A program made the position numbers and the translations under genes. This document shows positions 1-8,444 of a DNA stretch of 64,000 bases, piece after piece (positions within the stretch are counted from its first letter, which is position 1; each line of letters starts with the position of its first letter). This DNA comes from Embleya scabrispora (GTDB lineage: Bacteria; Actinomycetota; Actinomycetes; Streptomycetales; Streptomycetaceae), in assembly GCF_002024165.1 (NCBI RefSeq), contig NZ_MWQN01000003.1, forward strand, positions 310,001 to 374,000, read 5' to 3'. The notes below the pieces were generated by a model. That model had not been told where the DNA came from, did no database searches, and was given only the letters and a program-made list of their open reading frames with translations.

Positions 1-780
1 GTCGTCGGGAGTTTCGACCTGCTCAGGAGCCGGACCATCGGGGTCGGGGAAGCAGTTGTCGCTCCGCTCCGACGGCGACTGGGGCTGGTGCCGGTCACCG
101 AACGGCTCTTCGAGGAGCCGGCCGGGCCCACCGGTCGGGACGACGCCGGAACCGGTCGACCACGCACGGTGATGTCCACGGCTCTCGAGCGGACCTTGGG
201 CCACTGGTCGCTGGGCGGGCCGATCGCCTGCGTGGAGGCGGACTTCCATGGAGGAGAGGGTTACCAGGTAGCCGCGGTGTGGCGGAACGGCGCGATGGTG
301 TGGGGACCGGTCCATACCCGAGACTTCGATGGTCCACGGGAGGACTGGCCGATCAACGCCGCGCTCGCCCTGCTCGATGTCGCTCCGGGCGGCACCGAGG
401 GCGCGGAGCACCGTGACCTGTTCCTGGACGTGGGGCTCGGTCGGGAGCAGGACATGCACGGTTGGCGGTCGGCCGGACGGGCCGCGCGATGGGCGGCGAC
501 CTACGACCAGTGGTGTCGGGAGCAGTCGGCGGAGCACGAGAGAAAGGCGCGTGCCGCAGCGGAGTTCGAGAAATACCGGAGGCTTCCGAACGTTCCGGCG
601 GCTCTGGACGGCACGGCGATCATGCGGCTTCTCGGCGCACCTCCGGGCCCACTGATCGGCGCGGCCACTCGCCATCTCCAGGATCTGCATCTCGAACACG
701 GCCCGCTGTCACGGGAAGAGGCCGCGACCCGGCTGCGATCCTGGGCCGCGCAACAGGACACGCGACCGCGCGGCCGGTGA
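1..780 (+). CDS. Partial gene, unknown function, C-terminus like CCA-adding enzyme tail
   Basis: The frame is open from the first base, so the gene probably starts upstream of the window; GTG at 88 is the first start seen, giving 230 residues. The middle part (around residues 40-110 counted from that GTG) has a pattern of short beta strands (ACVEADFHGGEGYQVAAVW). The last ~55 residues read LDGTAIMRLLGAPPGPLIG followed by a Glu/Arg-rich helix, which resembles the C-terminal helical end of tRNA nucleotidyltransferases. No nucleotidyltransferase catalytic motif is visible in the part present. The function is not recognised. The gene ends 175 bases before a small secreted-peptide gene on the same strand. 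Confidence 0.55.
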   Translation, partial: VVGSFDLLRSRTIGVGEAVVAPLRRRLGLVPVTERLFEEPAGPTGRDDAGTGRPRTVMSTALERTLGHWSLGGPIACVEADFHGGEGYQVAAVWRNGAMVWGPVHTRDFDGPREDWPINAALALLDVAPGGTEGAEHRDLFLDVGLGREQDMHGWRSAGRAARWAATYDQWCREQSAEHERKARAAAEFEKYRRLPNVPAALDGTAIMRLLGAPPGPLIGAATRHLQDLHLEHGPLSREEAATRLRSWAAQQDTRPRGR

Positions 781-955
781 TCCGCCGCGGCACAGACCGT
801 TCACCGACGAGCCGGGCGTCGCATCCGGAGGGCTGACCGGCGGCGAGGATCGCAGCGACACGACATCGCCCCCGATTGGGTCAATGTCACGATTCATAGG
901 GTTTTGTCTGATGTGATCGTGGTGCGAGATTCGAGCACGAACCAAGGGAGAGATC

Positions 956-1150
956 ATGCGTATTCGTACTGTCGTCGCGGCCGTCGTCCTCACCGGGATC
1001 ACCGCGATCGTCGGGGCCGGCACCGCCCAGGCCGACGCCTTCGGCGGCCAAGAGTCCGCGAGCGTCGTCGCGTTCGGGGACAGCGATCACGGTCACGGCG
1101 AGTTCTTCCTGGTCGGCGACGCCGACCGCGCCTTCGGCTTCGCGGGCTAG
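956..1150 (+). CDS. Small secreted peptide (64 aa)
   Basis: A 64-residue protein beginning MRIRTVVAAVVLTG, with a basic n-region, a hydrophobic core and a likely signal peptidase I site after AQA at about residue 26. The predicted mature peptide is only ~38 residues, Gly/Phe/Asp/His rich (FGDSDHGHGEFFLVGDAD), and has no Cys. A good ribosome binding site (AGGGAGAG) lies 7-9 bases upstream of the ATG, which supports this start over the longer frame that overlaps it. The DNA between 860 and 930 is more AT-rich than its surroundings and is a likely promoter. No family is recognised; it may be a secreted or cell-wall peptide. Confidence 0.6.
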   Translation: MRIRTVVAAVVLTGITAIVGAGTAQADAFGGQESASVVAFGDSDHGHGEFFLVGDADRAFGFAG

Positions 1151-1283
1151 CCGAGCAACACTCCCGGGACGCCTCGGTCGCGGGCGGAGCAGGTCGGCAG
1201 GACACCGACACCGCCCGCGACCGGCGGAAGGCGGCTCGCCGCCGGGCCGGCGCATCCGTCGGCCGTCGGCGGGTGCGGTGGCC

Positions 1284-2444
1284 TCAACGCCATTCGATCA
1301 GGTAGCGGTTGGGCGATCCGGGCGGCAGGTCGACGACCTTGCGAGGGGTCGCTCCCGCAGCGAGGTCTTGTGTGTACAGCGATTGCCGATCGCCCTGTGT
1401 CGCGAGGAACGCGATGGAGGCGCCGTCGCGCGAGACCACCGGGTGATCGGGGCGGCGGTCGTTCGCCGGAAGCAGGTCACGCGTGGACGCGACGGCGGAG
1501 TAGTCGTCGGCGAAGGTCACCAGGGCCAGGTTGTCGGCGGTGCGACAGATCAACCGATGGTCGTCGAGCCACAGTTGCGGCCCGCACATCGGGGCGGGCT
1601 TGTCCCCGGGCAGATACGTCGTCCCCGGAACATTGCTCCGGTCGAAGGCACGCCAGGACGACTCGGGGGCCTGCGCGGGTTGCAGAAGGGTCTCGTTGAA
1701 GGTCGTGAACGCACCGTACGTCCCCGAAGGGTTGGCCGCAAAGCCGGACGAGCCGACGAGGGACGGCATCCAGTGGGTGTCCTTGGTCAGGACCAGACCG
1801 GAGCCCCGGTCCGGCCCGTGATCCGTGATGGGCGCCGCAGCCGTCAGCGGCCGCGACATCACCTTGTGGGCGACCGCGTCGGTGTACCAGAGGTCCCCGG
1901 TCCGGGGATGGATGACCGCATCGCCCTCCTTCGGCGTGCGGCCGAAGCCCTCTTCGGCGGGTGTGGGGCCGACCACCGCGCCGGTGATCAGGTTCACCGC
2001 GGTGGCACGCGCGCCGGCGTCATCGCCCACGGGCAGTGCGACGGCGACGGTCGTCAGATCGCGATCGAACATCTGCCGCACCGACGAGGCGGTCCCGCCC
2101 GACCCGCACCCCCACGCCAGATCCGCCCTGTCGGGCAGAGGCACCTGGACTGCGGCCACTCGGCGACCGTCTCGTACGGACCACGCCGACAGTTTGAATC
2201 CGGTTCTCGAAGCCGGCTCACCGAGACCGCACTCGAACACGATCAACGCATCGGCGGTGGCCAGTTTCGTGCCGTCCACGCCGCCGTCCTCGGGCGTCCC
2301 GCCCGGTGGGGGGCCCGTCCGTTCGCCGGGGATCGCCGGCTTCCCACCCGAGTCCGAGTCGTCGCTGCAACCTCCGACCGACACCGCCATGCCCAACACG
2401 GCCACGGCCAAAGACATCCTCGCGCACGATAACCACGTCTTCAT
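1284..2444 (-). CDS. Putative lipoprotein with TolB/WD40-like beta-propeller segment
   Basis: 386 residues. The N-terminus is a lipoprotein signal: a hydrophobic segment at residues ~10-24, then VGGC with Cys26 as the expected lipidated residue, followed by an Asp/Ser/Gly/Pro-rich linker to about residue 55. The rest alternates beta-strand-like stretches. Near the C-terminus the motif HPVVSRDGASIAFLA resembles the repeat of TolB/PD40-type propellers. The protein is probably anchored on the outer face of the membrane, possibly as a binding or scaffolding protein; there is no catalytic motif. It is a single gene, convergent with the small secreted peptide gene. A second in-frame ATG at residue 10 would leave a shorter signal. 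Confidence 0.7.
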   Translation of the reverse strand: MKTWLSCARMSLAVAVLGMAVSVGGCSDDSDSGGKPAIPGERTGPPPGGTPEDGGVDGTKLATADALIVFECGLGEPASRTGFKLSAWSVRDGRRVAAVQVPLPDRADLAWGCGSGGTASSVRQMFDRDLTTVAVALPVGDDAGARATAVNLITGAVVGPTPAEEGFGRTPKEGDAVIHPRTGDLWYTDAVAHKVMSRPLTAAAPITDHGPDRGSGLVLTKDTHWMPSLVGSSGFAANPSGTYGAFTTFNETLLQPAQAPESSWRAFDRSNVPGTTYLPGDKPAPMCGPQLWLDDHRLICRTADNLALVTFADDYSAVASTRDLLPANDRRPDHPVVSRDGASIAFLATQGDRQSLYTQDLAAGATPRKVVDLPPGSPNRYLIEWR

Positions 2445-2999
2445 GCCGGAGAGCGTAGGGAAACGAACACCTCCCCCGTACGCAAACCCTAACGTTGCCG
2501 ATCACCGCACGACCGCGGCCACGGCTCGTCCCCTAGGCAACGGGCCAGGGAGTCGGACGAGGGCTCCGACGCGCCCGGGTGAACGGGCGAGGGGCGGGCG
2601 CGACCGCCCGAAGTCCCGGACCTCGACCGTGTCCAGCGCGGGGGCGATGACCGCGAAGGCGCGCGCGGTCGGTTCGCCGGGATCGGCGGTGCCGTCGCCG
2701 CTGTTCCAGCGGTACAGCACGGTGTCGAACGCGGTGAACGCCGCACCCGCGGCAAGCCGGGGATACAACGCGGTGTCGGCGTCCAGGCCCCGCCTGCGGG
2801 CCGGTTCGGCGGCCAGGCCGTGTGCGCCGCATGCCTTCGGAAGCACCACGTCGGCGGTGGACCGCCGACCTCATCCCCGACCAAACCGGCCGCGTCGGAA
2901 ATCATGCCCCCAGCGAACAGGCATGTCTCGCGCCCGTCCAAGACCCATCCGTTCTCGTTCGATGCCTCGGAGGAATGGATCGATCGGTAGTCTCCCGGC
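2445..2999. other. 555-bp region, no convincing intact gene
   Basis: This stretch separates the lipoprotein gene from a decayed LysR gene. It contains a minus-strand frame at 2502-2849 (listed separately) that may be a remnant. LysR genes are often divergent from a target gene, so a decayed target may have lain here. No promoter, operator or repeat stands out, apart from the short AT-richer stretch next to the lipoprotein start at about 2440-2500. Confidence 0.4.
2502..2849 (-). CDS. Doubtful small ORF or gene remnant
   Basis: 115 codons. The middle (AGAAFTAFDTVLYRWNSGDG followed by AFAVIAPALDTVEVRDFG) looks like genuine protein, with aromatic and hydrophobic residues spaced as in a folded domain. 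Both ends are Arg/Pro-rich, as expected of noncoding high-GC DNA read through. There is no recognisable family and no clear ribosome binding site. Its position divergent from the broken LysR gene suggests it could be what is left of that regulator's target. It could equally be a chance frame. Confidence 0.2.
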   Translation of the reverse strand: MVLPKACGAHGLAAEPARRRGLDADTALYPRLAAGAAFTAFDTVLYRWNSGDGTADPGEPTARAFAVIAPALDTVEVRDFGRSRPPLARSPGRVGALVRLPGPLPRGRAVAAVVR

Positions 3000-3529
3000 A
3001 TGGCCGAACTGGAGACCCGCGAGTTGGAGTACTTCGTCGCCGTCGCCGAGGAACTGCACTTCGGTCGCGCCGCGACCCGCCTGGCGATCGCGCAGCTGGA
3101 GCGCACCAGCGGGCACGTCGCCCTCACCCCCGCCGGCGAAGCACTTTTGCACCATGGCCGGCACGCCCTCCACGCTGTCGGCGCGGCGGCCGATAGGGCC
3201 CGCCGAGCCGGCGATCGGCAAGCCCACCTGCGCCTGGTGATCAAACCCGGCGGTGACGCGAACCTCCTGTCCGGCATCCTGGCCGCCTACGCCCGCCGGC
3301 CCGACGCCCGCCGGGTGGACATCCTCTTCGGCGGAGCCACCGATCGCGCCGATTGGGACACACCATCGCGATCCTGCCCCGCTCGTCGGCCCAGCCCATG
3401 CACCCCGACCTGGTCTACCGGTTGGTGACCGATGCGCCCGACAGCGAACTCGTCCTCGGCTGGTCGCAGGACGACCGCCGCCCCCTGGTCGCCTCCTTCG
3501 TCGCCGCCGCCCTGGACGCTGCGGGTTGA
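3000..3529 (+). pseudogene. LysR-family regulator, decayed by internal deletions and a frameshift
   Basis: The start reads ELETRELEYFVAVAEELHFG, the typical LysR helix-turn-helix N-terminus, but RLAIAQLERTSGHVALTPAG lacks the recognition helix and the following LSRAIRQLE-type segment: about 20 codons are missing in frame. The effector-domain part starts normally (LRLVIKPGGDANLLSGILAA) and then jumps. From ~3362 the remaining family-like sequence (TIAILPRSSAQPMHPDLVYR, ending LVASFVAAALDAAG) is in another frame and stops at 3527-3529. The total is far shorter than the usual ~300 residues, so a functional DNA-binding protein is unlikely. The APH-like gene starts 17 bases downstream. Confidence 0.8.
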
Positions 3530-3546
3530 CGTAAGGACTCGGCACG

Positions 3547-4500
3547 ATGACCAACCACAACGAGGCGGCGACTGTGCGACCGTCGACCCTGGCCTGGGTG
3601 AGCCGGCACCTGGACGCCGGTGAACACGTCGTCGCAACCGAGGTGCTGCACGGCGGCCTGTCCGCCGAGATGCGCAAGCTGACCATCGGCACACGCGGCG
3701 GAGGCACCCGCGACCTGGTGCTGCGCACCTACGTCGATGTGGACCACGCCGAGGACTGGTTGGGCCGGGAGGCCGGTGCCCTGTCCCTGCTCCCGGGAAC
3801 CGGTGTGCCGGCTCCCGGGTTGGTCGCGGTCGATCCGACCGCCGCGCACTGCGAGTATCCGTCGCTGCTCATGACACACCTGGCGGGCCGCACGGTCCTC
3901 GACGACGAGGGCTTGGAGAGGCGCGTCCCCCTGCTGGCCCGTCAACTCGTGGCGATTCACGCGTTGCGACCCGCCGAGCGGCCCCGGGAGTACGTGGCGT
4001 TGACGACCCCGGACACTGTCGTGATCCCGAAGGGTGCCGACGCGGCGGCCTGGCGCGCCGCTGTCGATGTCATCCGCAAGCCACCGCCGGCCCGTGAAGG
4101 GCGGTTCCTGCAACGGGACTTCCAGCCGGGCAACGTACTGTTCGACGTGCCGCCGGCAAGACCGGCAGACGCCCGGATCACCGGAGTCGTCGACTGGGCG
4201 GCGACCTCCTGGGGCCCGACGGATCTCGATGTGGCGCACTGCTCCGTCAATCTCGCGCTGCTGCACGGCCCGGCGTGGGGTCTACGGTTTCCCGCGGCGT
4301 ACGAGCGGGCCGGCGGGGTGCGAGCCGCGGACGCGAGCGAGCGGCTGTACTGGCTGATCCGGGACGGACTGGCGTCCTCGGAAGAGGTGCGGTCGGTGGC
4401 GCGGACATGGCGAGCCGCAGGGAGGCCGGATCTGACCACGCGAGCCGTGGAGAAGCGGCTGGATGCCTACGTCACCGCGCTGATGGGCGCTCCGGGCTGA
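3547..4500 (+). CDS. Aminoglycoside phosphotransferase-fold (APH) kinase
   Basis: 317 residues. The C-terminal lobe has the APH catalytic motif LQRDFQPGNVLFD (catalytic Asp and metal-binding Asn) followed by GVVDWAATSWGPTDLDVAH, the Mg-binding Asp segment, as in APH(3') and choline/homoserine kinase-like enzymes. The N-terminal lobe carries VLRTYVD, where Arg occupies the usual ATP-lysine region. It probably phosphorylates a small hydroxylated molecule in the cytoplasm; the substrate cannot be read from the sequence, and actinobacteria carry many paralogues that give no resistance. It follows the broken LysR gene by 17 bases and is followed by a decayed VOC gene on the other strand. Confidence 0.85.
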   Translation: MTNHNEAATVRPSTLAWVSRHLDAGEHVVATEVLHGGLSAEMRKLTIGTRGGGTRDLVLRTYVDVDHAEDWLGREAGALSLLPGTGVPAPGLVAVDPTAAHCEYPSLLMTHLAGRTVLDDEGLERRVPLLARQLVAIHALRPAERPREYVALTTPDTVVIPKGADAAAWRAAVDVIRKPPPAREGRFLQRDFQPGNVLFDVPPARPADARITGVVDWAATSWGPTDLDVAHCSVNLALLHGPAWGLRFPAAYERAGGVRAADASERLYWLIRDGLASSEEVRSVARTWRAAGRPDLTTRAVEKRLDAYVTALMGAPG

Positions 4501-4629
4501 GCCGAGGCGGGCCCAAGCGGGTCCTGCGTCGCGGCGGTTGGCGGTTTGTGGGGCTACAAGTGGTCCGGTGGCCAAGGGTGGCAGAACCGCTGGGCCGCAG
4601 CCCGCGAACCTCCCCAGTCCTTGGCGATG

Positions 4630-4854
4630 GCACCGTGGATCAGGGGAAGTCCGCAGCGGTGCTGCCGGCGGGATGGCCGGGTACAGGACCTCGCCCGGCT
4701 CCAGGCTCGCGGCCGTCAGCCGCTCCAGGGTGGCGGCCGGTGTGTCGATCCGGATCGCGAGGTGGTCGAAACCGGTGCCCACGTCGACGAGTCCGCCGTC
4801 GAGGTGGTGGACCGGTTCGAGCGAGGCCGCGGGGCGGAAGCGGCGGGGACCTGA
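4630..4854 (-). pseudogene. VOC/glyoxalase-family remnant
   Basis: Read on the minus strand from about 4854, the frame gives EPVHHLDGGLVDVGTGFDHL then AIRIDTPAATLERLTAASLEPGEVLYP, which matches the second half of a vicinal-oxygen-chelate domain (metal-binding His in FDHLAI). The next segment, APLRTSPDPRCHRQGLGRF, resembles the usual TSPLTDPDGHRIELVQW but is scrambled, and the frame then runs into Arg/Pro-rich sequence up to 4282. The first half of the domain and a start codon are missing. This is a decayed gene fragment between the APH gene and the secreted hydrolase. Confidence 0.55.
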
Positions 4855-4889
4855 CGGGCCGGTTCGGGCGGCCCGTCAGGGGCTTGTGC

Positions 4890-6209
4890 TCAGCCGGTCG
4901 GTAGCGGGTGGCCGACTCGGGTGTCGACGACGTCGGCCGGTACGCCCGGCGGGCGCCGCGTGCCCGACAGGATCGGGTCGAACCCGGTCTCGCCGTGGAG
5001 GTAGCGGCGGAAGAACGCCGAGGCGTACGCGGACGTGAGGGTGCGTTGAGTGGGCTCGGTCAGCGACACCTGGTCGAGGTGGCTGTCGTCCTGGGAGAGG
5101 CAGGTACCGGGCTTGCTGCCCGGCACCGCGTCGTCTTGCGCGCTGACCTGCCCGCTGCTCGGTGACCACTGGGTGTTGAAGAAGGCGTGATTGGCGCCGT
5201 GTACGGTGAATTTGTGGATCGGAACGGTATTCCGTCCGGCGTTCCACTCGAAGTAGTTGCCGCCGCGCACCGCGTCGCACGTGCCCCACATCACCGCGAA
5301 CGGAACGCGGGTGACCGGCTCGTTGTCCCAGTTGCTGGTCGGCGCCAGGGCGAACACCCCCTTCACCGTCACACCCGCCGGCCAGTCGCCCCGGCGCAGG
5401 TCGGCGGCCTGCTGCATGGCCCCGCCGCCGCCCATCGAGTGGCCCACCGTTCCGACGTTCGTCATGTCCACGCGTCCGCGGAAGTCGACCCGTCGAGGCC
5501 TGCCATCACGCGGATCGGTGAAGTGGTGCGCGAGTTCGCCGCCGCCGGTCGCGGACAACCGCTGCCACATGGCCAGATGCCGATTGAACAGGGCGGCTCG
5601 GGCGTGGTAGACCGTGGGCGCCTGCCCGAACGACGTCGCGTTGATGCCGTTGGTACCGATCGACACCACCACGAAGCCCTGGGCGGCCAAGTCCCGGGCG
5701 AGGTAGTCGTATCCGTTCTTGCTGGAGATTTGTTCGGTCCCGGGCGCACACGGCCAACCGCGCAGCTTCTCGCCGGCGACGTCGGCCAACTTCTGCTGCC
5801 GCTCGGCCTCGACGGTGTCGCCGGCCGCCATGGCCGCGTCCCTGGCCTCGAGCGCCGCCGCGAGATCGACGGAGGCCGGGCGATCGGCGCAGGTGTCCCA
5901 CAGGCCGTGCTGGATCACCACCAGCGGGAAGCGCCCGCGCGCCAGGTCGGCCGGGTAATGGACCACCCCGGCAAGCTCGTTCGCCCCCTGGTACTGGCCC
6001 GCCTCGACCGGCGGCGGCACGAAGGCCCGGTCGCCGAGGTCGTACCGCACCGACGCGACCCGGTGCGACCCGGCTTGGACCGCGCCCGACGCCTCCGCCG
6101 CCCCGGCCGGCGCCGGCACCACGAGCAGCGCCGCAACGGCCGCTGCGGCCAGGCATGTTCGGGCCCAACCCCTTTCGATCGTTGCCCGCCGCAAGCCCCG
6201 AATCCTCAT
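4890..6209 (-). CDS. Secreted alpha/beta hydrolase
   Basis: 439 residues from the ATG at 6209, chosen because GGAGG lies just upstream; the frame could extend 20 codons further. The N-terminus has a long signal peptide (RGWARTCLAAAAVAALLVVP, cleavage near AGA). The mature part shows the alpha/beta-hydrolase pattern: oxyanion region VVIQHGLWDTC, nucleophile elbow GHSMGGGG, acid region VMWGTCD and catalytic-His region HGANHAFF. Paired Cys (CADRP, WPCAPG, GTCDAV, GTCLS) fit an extracellular disulfide-bonded enzyme. It is likely an esterase, lipase or polyester-type hydrolase; the substrate is unknown. The gene is monocistronic. Confidence 0.85.
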   Translation of the reverse strand: MRIRGLRRATIERGWARTCLAAAAVAALLVVPAPAGAAEASGAVQAGSHRVASVRYDLGDRAFVPPPVEAGQYQGANELAGVVHYPADLARGRFPLVVIQHGLWDTCADRPASVDLAAALEARDAAMAAGDTVEAERQQKLADVAGEKLRGWPCAPGTEQISSKNGYDYLARDLAAQGFVVVSIGTNGINATSFGQAPTVYHARAALFNRHLAMWQRLSATGGGELAHHFTDPRDGRPRRVDFRGRVDMTNVGTVGHSMGGGGAMQQAADLRRGDWPAGVTVKGVFALAPTSNWDNEPVTRVPFAVMWGTCDAVRGGNYFEWNAGRNTVPIHKFTVHGANHAFFNTQWSPSSGQVSAQDDAVPGSKPGTCLSQDDSHLDQVSLTEPTQRTLTSAYASAFFRRYLHGETGFDPILSGTRRPPGVPADVVDTRVGHPLPTG

Positions 6210-6354
6210 GTATGCCTCCATGTCTTCGCGCACCGGGCGTCTCGACGACGCCGGTGATCTCAAAGGCATACGTGGATGGGCACCGAAGGGTTGCAGCGGG
6301 CGACGCCCGGGATCCGATTCCGCCTCCGGGTCGGCGCGGACGCAGCGGCGTGTG

Positions 6355-6723
6355 TCAGCAGCGGCGCGTGGAGCTCACCTGGTCCCGCTGCGGCGACTGG
6401 AGGTTGATGGTCTGGCCGTCGAGGATGTTGAGGATCTTGTTCCTGTGTCCGGCGTCGCGGAACAGGCACCAGTCGTCCCTGGTGTTGTTCCGGACCGACC
6501 ACACGTGGTCGTTGAGCCCGCCGGCCAGAACGCTCAGGTCGGAGGCGCCGTCCTCGAGTTCGTAGTGCGCGCCGGTTCCGTTCGCGCCGTGGTAGATGCA
6601 GAACTTCCCGTCACCGCACGGCCACGCCATGCTCGGCGTCGCCGTCGCCGGGGAGGCGGCGATCGTGACGGCTCCGACCAGCAATGCGGCGGCCGTTGCG
6701 ACGGCGCGCGTCCTGGAGGTCAT
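6355..6723 (-). CDS. Secreted peptidase inhibitor family I36-like protein
   Basis: 122 residues from the ATG at 6723, which is preceded by GAAAGGAAG; the longer upstream frame is Arg-rich and unlikely to be translated. The signal peptide TRAVATAAALLVGAVTIAAS ends near ATA. The mature domain reads CGDGKFCIYHGANGTGAHYE, then LNDHVWSVRNNT and WCLFRDAGH, the Cys- and aromatic-rich gamma-crystallin-like pattern of streptomycete family I36 proteins (SMPI-like). These are extracellular; some inhibit metalloproteases while many are untested. The C-terminal RRC could close a disulfide. It lies just upstream of, and on the same strand as, the secreted hydrolase, 145 bases apart. Confidence 0.75.
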   Translation of the reverse strand: MTSRTRAVATAAALLVGAVTIAASPATATPSMAWPCGDGKFCIYHGANGTGAHYELEDGASDLSVLAGGLNDHVWSVRNNTRDDWCLFRDAGHRNKILNILDGQTINLQSPQRDQVSSTRRC

Positions 6724-6916
6724 GGTGCCACTTCCTTTCGGTCCCGATCGCCCACCCGCGACATCGGTGACCCGGGGCGGCCGACGTGAGGATCGTACGC
6801 ATCCGCGTCCCCTTCCGAGCGAGGCCGAGCCCACGATCACCCGAAAGGATGCTCGCCGACGCGACGGGTACGCCCTCGCACGTCCGAGTGCGATGTGTGA
6901 CGGGTGCGATGTGTCG

Positions 6917-7531
6917 TCAGAGGCGGGCGATGACCTCGGCCGAGGTCATGGGCAGCGAGAACATGGGGTAGTCGTAGGTGATCGCGTTCTCGTGCTCCTC
7001 CTGGGACGTGGCGGCGACGCAGTCCGTCAGGGTGATGACGCGGAAGCCGTTCTCGTACCCGGTGCGCATCGTCGACTCGACACAGCAGTTGGTGAGGAAG
7101 CCGCCGAGGATGATCGTCTCGATCCCCTTGCCGCGCAGGATGAAGTCGAGGTTCGTGCTCGCGAAGGTGTCGAGGCCGCGTTTGCCCTCGATCACGATGT
7201 CGCCGTCGGCCGGCGCGAGTTCGTCCGCGATCGCGGCCCCCCACGTGTTCTTGACGAAGGCCGAGCCGTCCACGACGCCCTTGAGGATGCCGTACGGGTG
7301 TCGGGAGAGTTCGCCGTAGCCGGCGGCGAAGGTGATCGGCGCGTGCATGACGGTGACGCCCGCGGCACGGGCGGCCTCGACCAGGGCCACGGTGTTCGCG
7401 AGCATGCCGGTCTTGGCCATCACCGCGGCGACGGCACCGTTGAGGGCCCCGCCCTCGCTGGTGAAGTCGTTCTGGTACTCGATCAGGACGAGCGCGGTCT
7501 TCGCCGGATCGAGGCGGAGGGTCTCGGACAT
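6917..7531 (-). CDS. Isochorismatase-family cysteine hydrolase
   Basis: 204 residues from the ATG at 7531, preceded by AAGGAG. It carries the family catalytic set: Asp in LVLIEYQNDF, Lys in the central region (AFVK or the following GKRGLD) and the nucleophile region GGFLTNCCVESTMRTGYENG, with the usual cis-peptide turn before the Cys. Related enzymes hydrolyse isochorismate, nicotinamide, ureas or N-carbamoyl compounds; two adjacent Cys and the short length favour a general cytosolic amidohydrolase. It is divergent from a VOC gene that starts 238 bases away. Confidence 0.9.
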   Translation of the reverse strand: MSETLRLDPAKTALVLIEYQNDFTSEGGALNGAVAAVMAKTGMLANTVALVEAARAAGVTVMHAPITFAAGYGELSRHPYGILKGVVDGSAFVKNTWGAAIADELAPADGDIVIEGKRGLDTFASTNLDFILRGKGIETIILGGFLTNCCVESTMRTGYENGFRVITLTDCVAATSQEEHENAITYDYPMFSLPMTSAEVIARL

Positions 7532-7769
7532 GGCGGCTCCTTGGTGGCCTGGACCGTCAACGGCACCGGCCAGTCTGCCGGACGCGGACGCGGGACACCG
7601 GCACAACGACAACCTCGGGCCGTGGGCCGGCCGGGTGGTGTTCGAACGACTCGCCGATCGCGATGTCGGCCGGTTCGGCGGTCCGCGGATGTCGAGAACG
7701 TGTCACCGGCTCCGTCCCGGGAACATCAGCAGCCGACATCGGCCGCACGAGGAAGAAGGAGGAATCGGC

Positions 7770-8210
7770 ATGGCGATTCAGCGGATGGACAATGTCGGCA
7801 TCGTCGTCGAGAACATGGACGCCGCCATCGCGTTCTTCGTGGAACTCGGTATGGAACTGGAGGGCAGGGCCGAGATCGAGGGCCCGGTCGCCGACCGGTG
7901 CACCGGACTCGACGGCGTCCGCTGTGACATCGCGATGGTCCGGACCCCGGACGGGCACAGCCGGCTCGAACTGGCCAAGTACCGCAGCCCCGCGCCGATC
8001 AGCGCCGGGCCGCGCAACCGGCCGCACAACATCCTGGGTACGCACCGCGTCATGTTCGCCGTCGACGACCTCGAGGACACCGTTGCCCGCCTGCGCCCCC
8101 ACGGCGCCGAACTCGTCGGCGAGATGGCCCGGTTCGAGGACAGCTATCTGCTCTGTTACGTCCGCGGCCCGGAGGGCATCATCGTCGGTCTGGCCGAGCA
8201 ACTGCGCTGA
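7770..8210 (+). CDS. VOC-family (glyoxalase-like) protein
   Basis: 146 residues from the ATG at 7770, preceded by AAGAAGGAGG. It has two beta-alpha-beta-beta-beta units: MDNVGIVVENMDAAIAFFVE with VRCDIAMVRTPDGHSRLELA, then THRVMFAVDDLEDTVARLRP with YLLCYVRGPEGIIVGLAEQL. The metal-ligand positions usually held by His and Glu are partly replaced (Asn in the first strand, Glu in RLELA, His in THRVMF), so activity as a glyoxalase or dioxygenase is uncertain. It may instead bind and sequester a small molecule. It is divergent from the isochorismatase-fold gene. Confidence 0.85.
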   Translation: MAIQRMDNVGIVVENMDAAIAFFVELGMELEGRAEIEGPVADRCTGLDGVRCDIAMVRTPDGHSRLELAKYRSPAPISAGPRNRPHNILGTHRVMFAVDDLEDTVARLRPHGAELVGEMARFEDSYLLCYVRGPEGIIVGLAEQLR

Positions 8211-8444
8211 GCACGAATCCCGGTGCGTTCGATCCTGGATGCCGTGCCGCGATCGCGCCGCGCAGGACCCTGTCCGCCGACATGTCGTCGCACCGGGCCG
8301 CACGCCCCGCCGCGGGGGCTCCTGCGGAAACCGCGTCCATGGGCCGTCACCGCGAGGAGAGGGAACTGCCTCTGTCGGACGGCGTACGGACGTGGCTATG
8401 TTCCGTTCGCAGGGTGCGTGACAGCCGTTCACCAGGGGGTCGGC

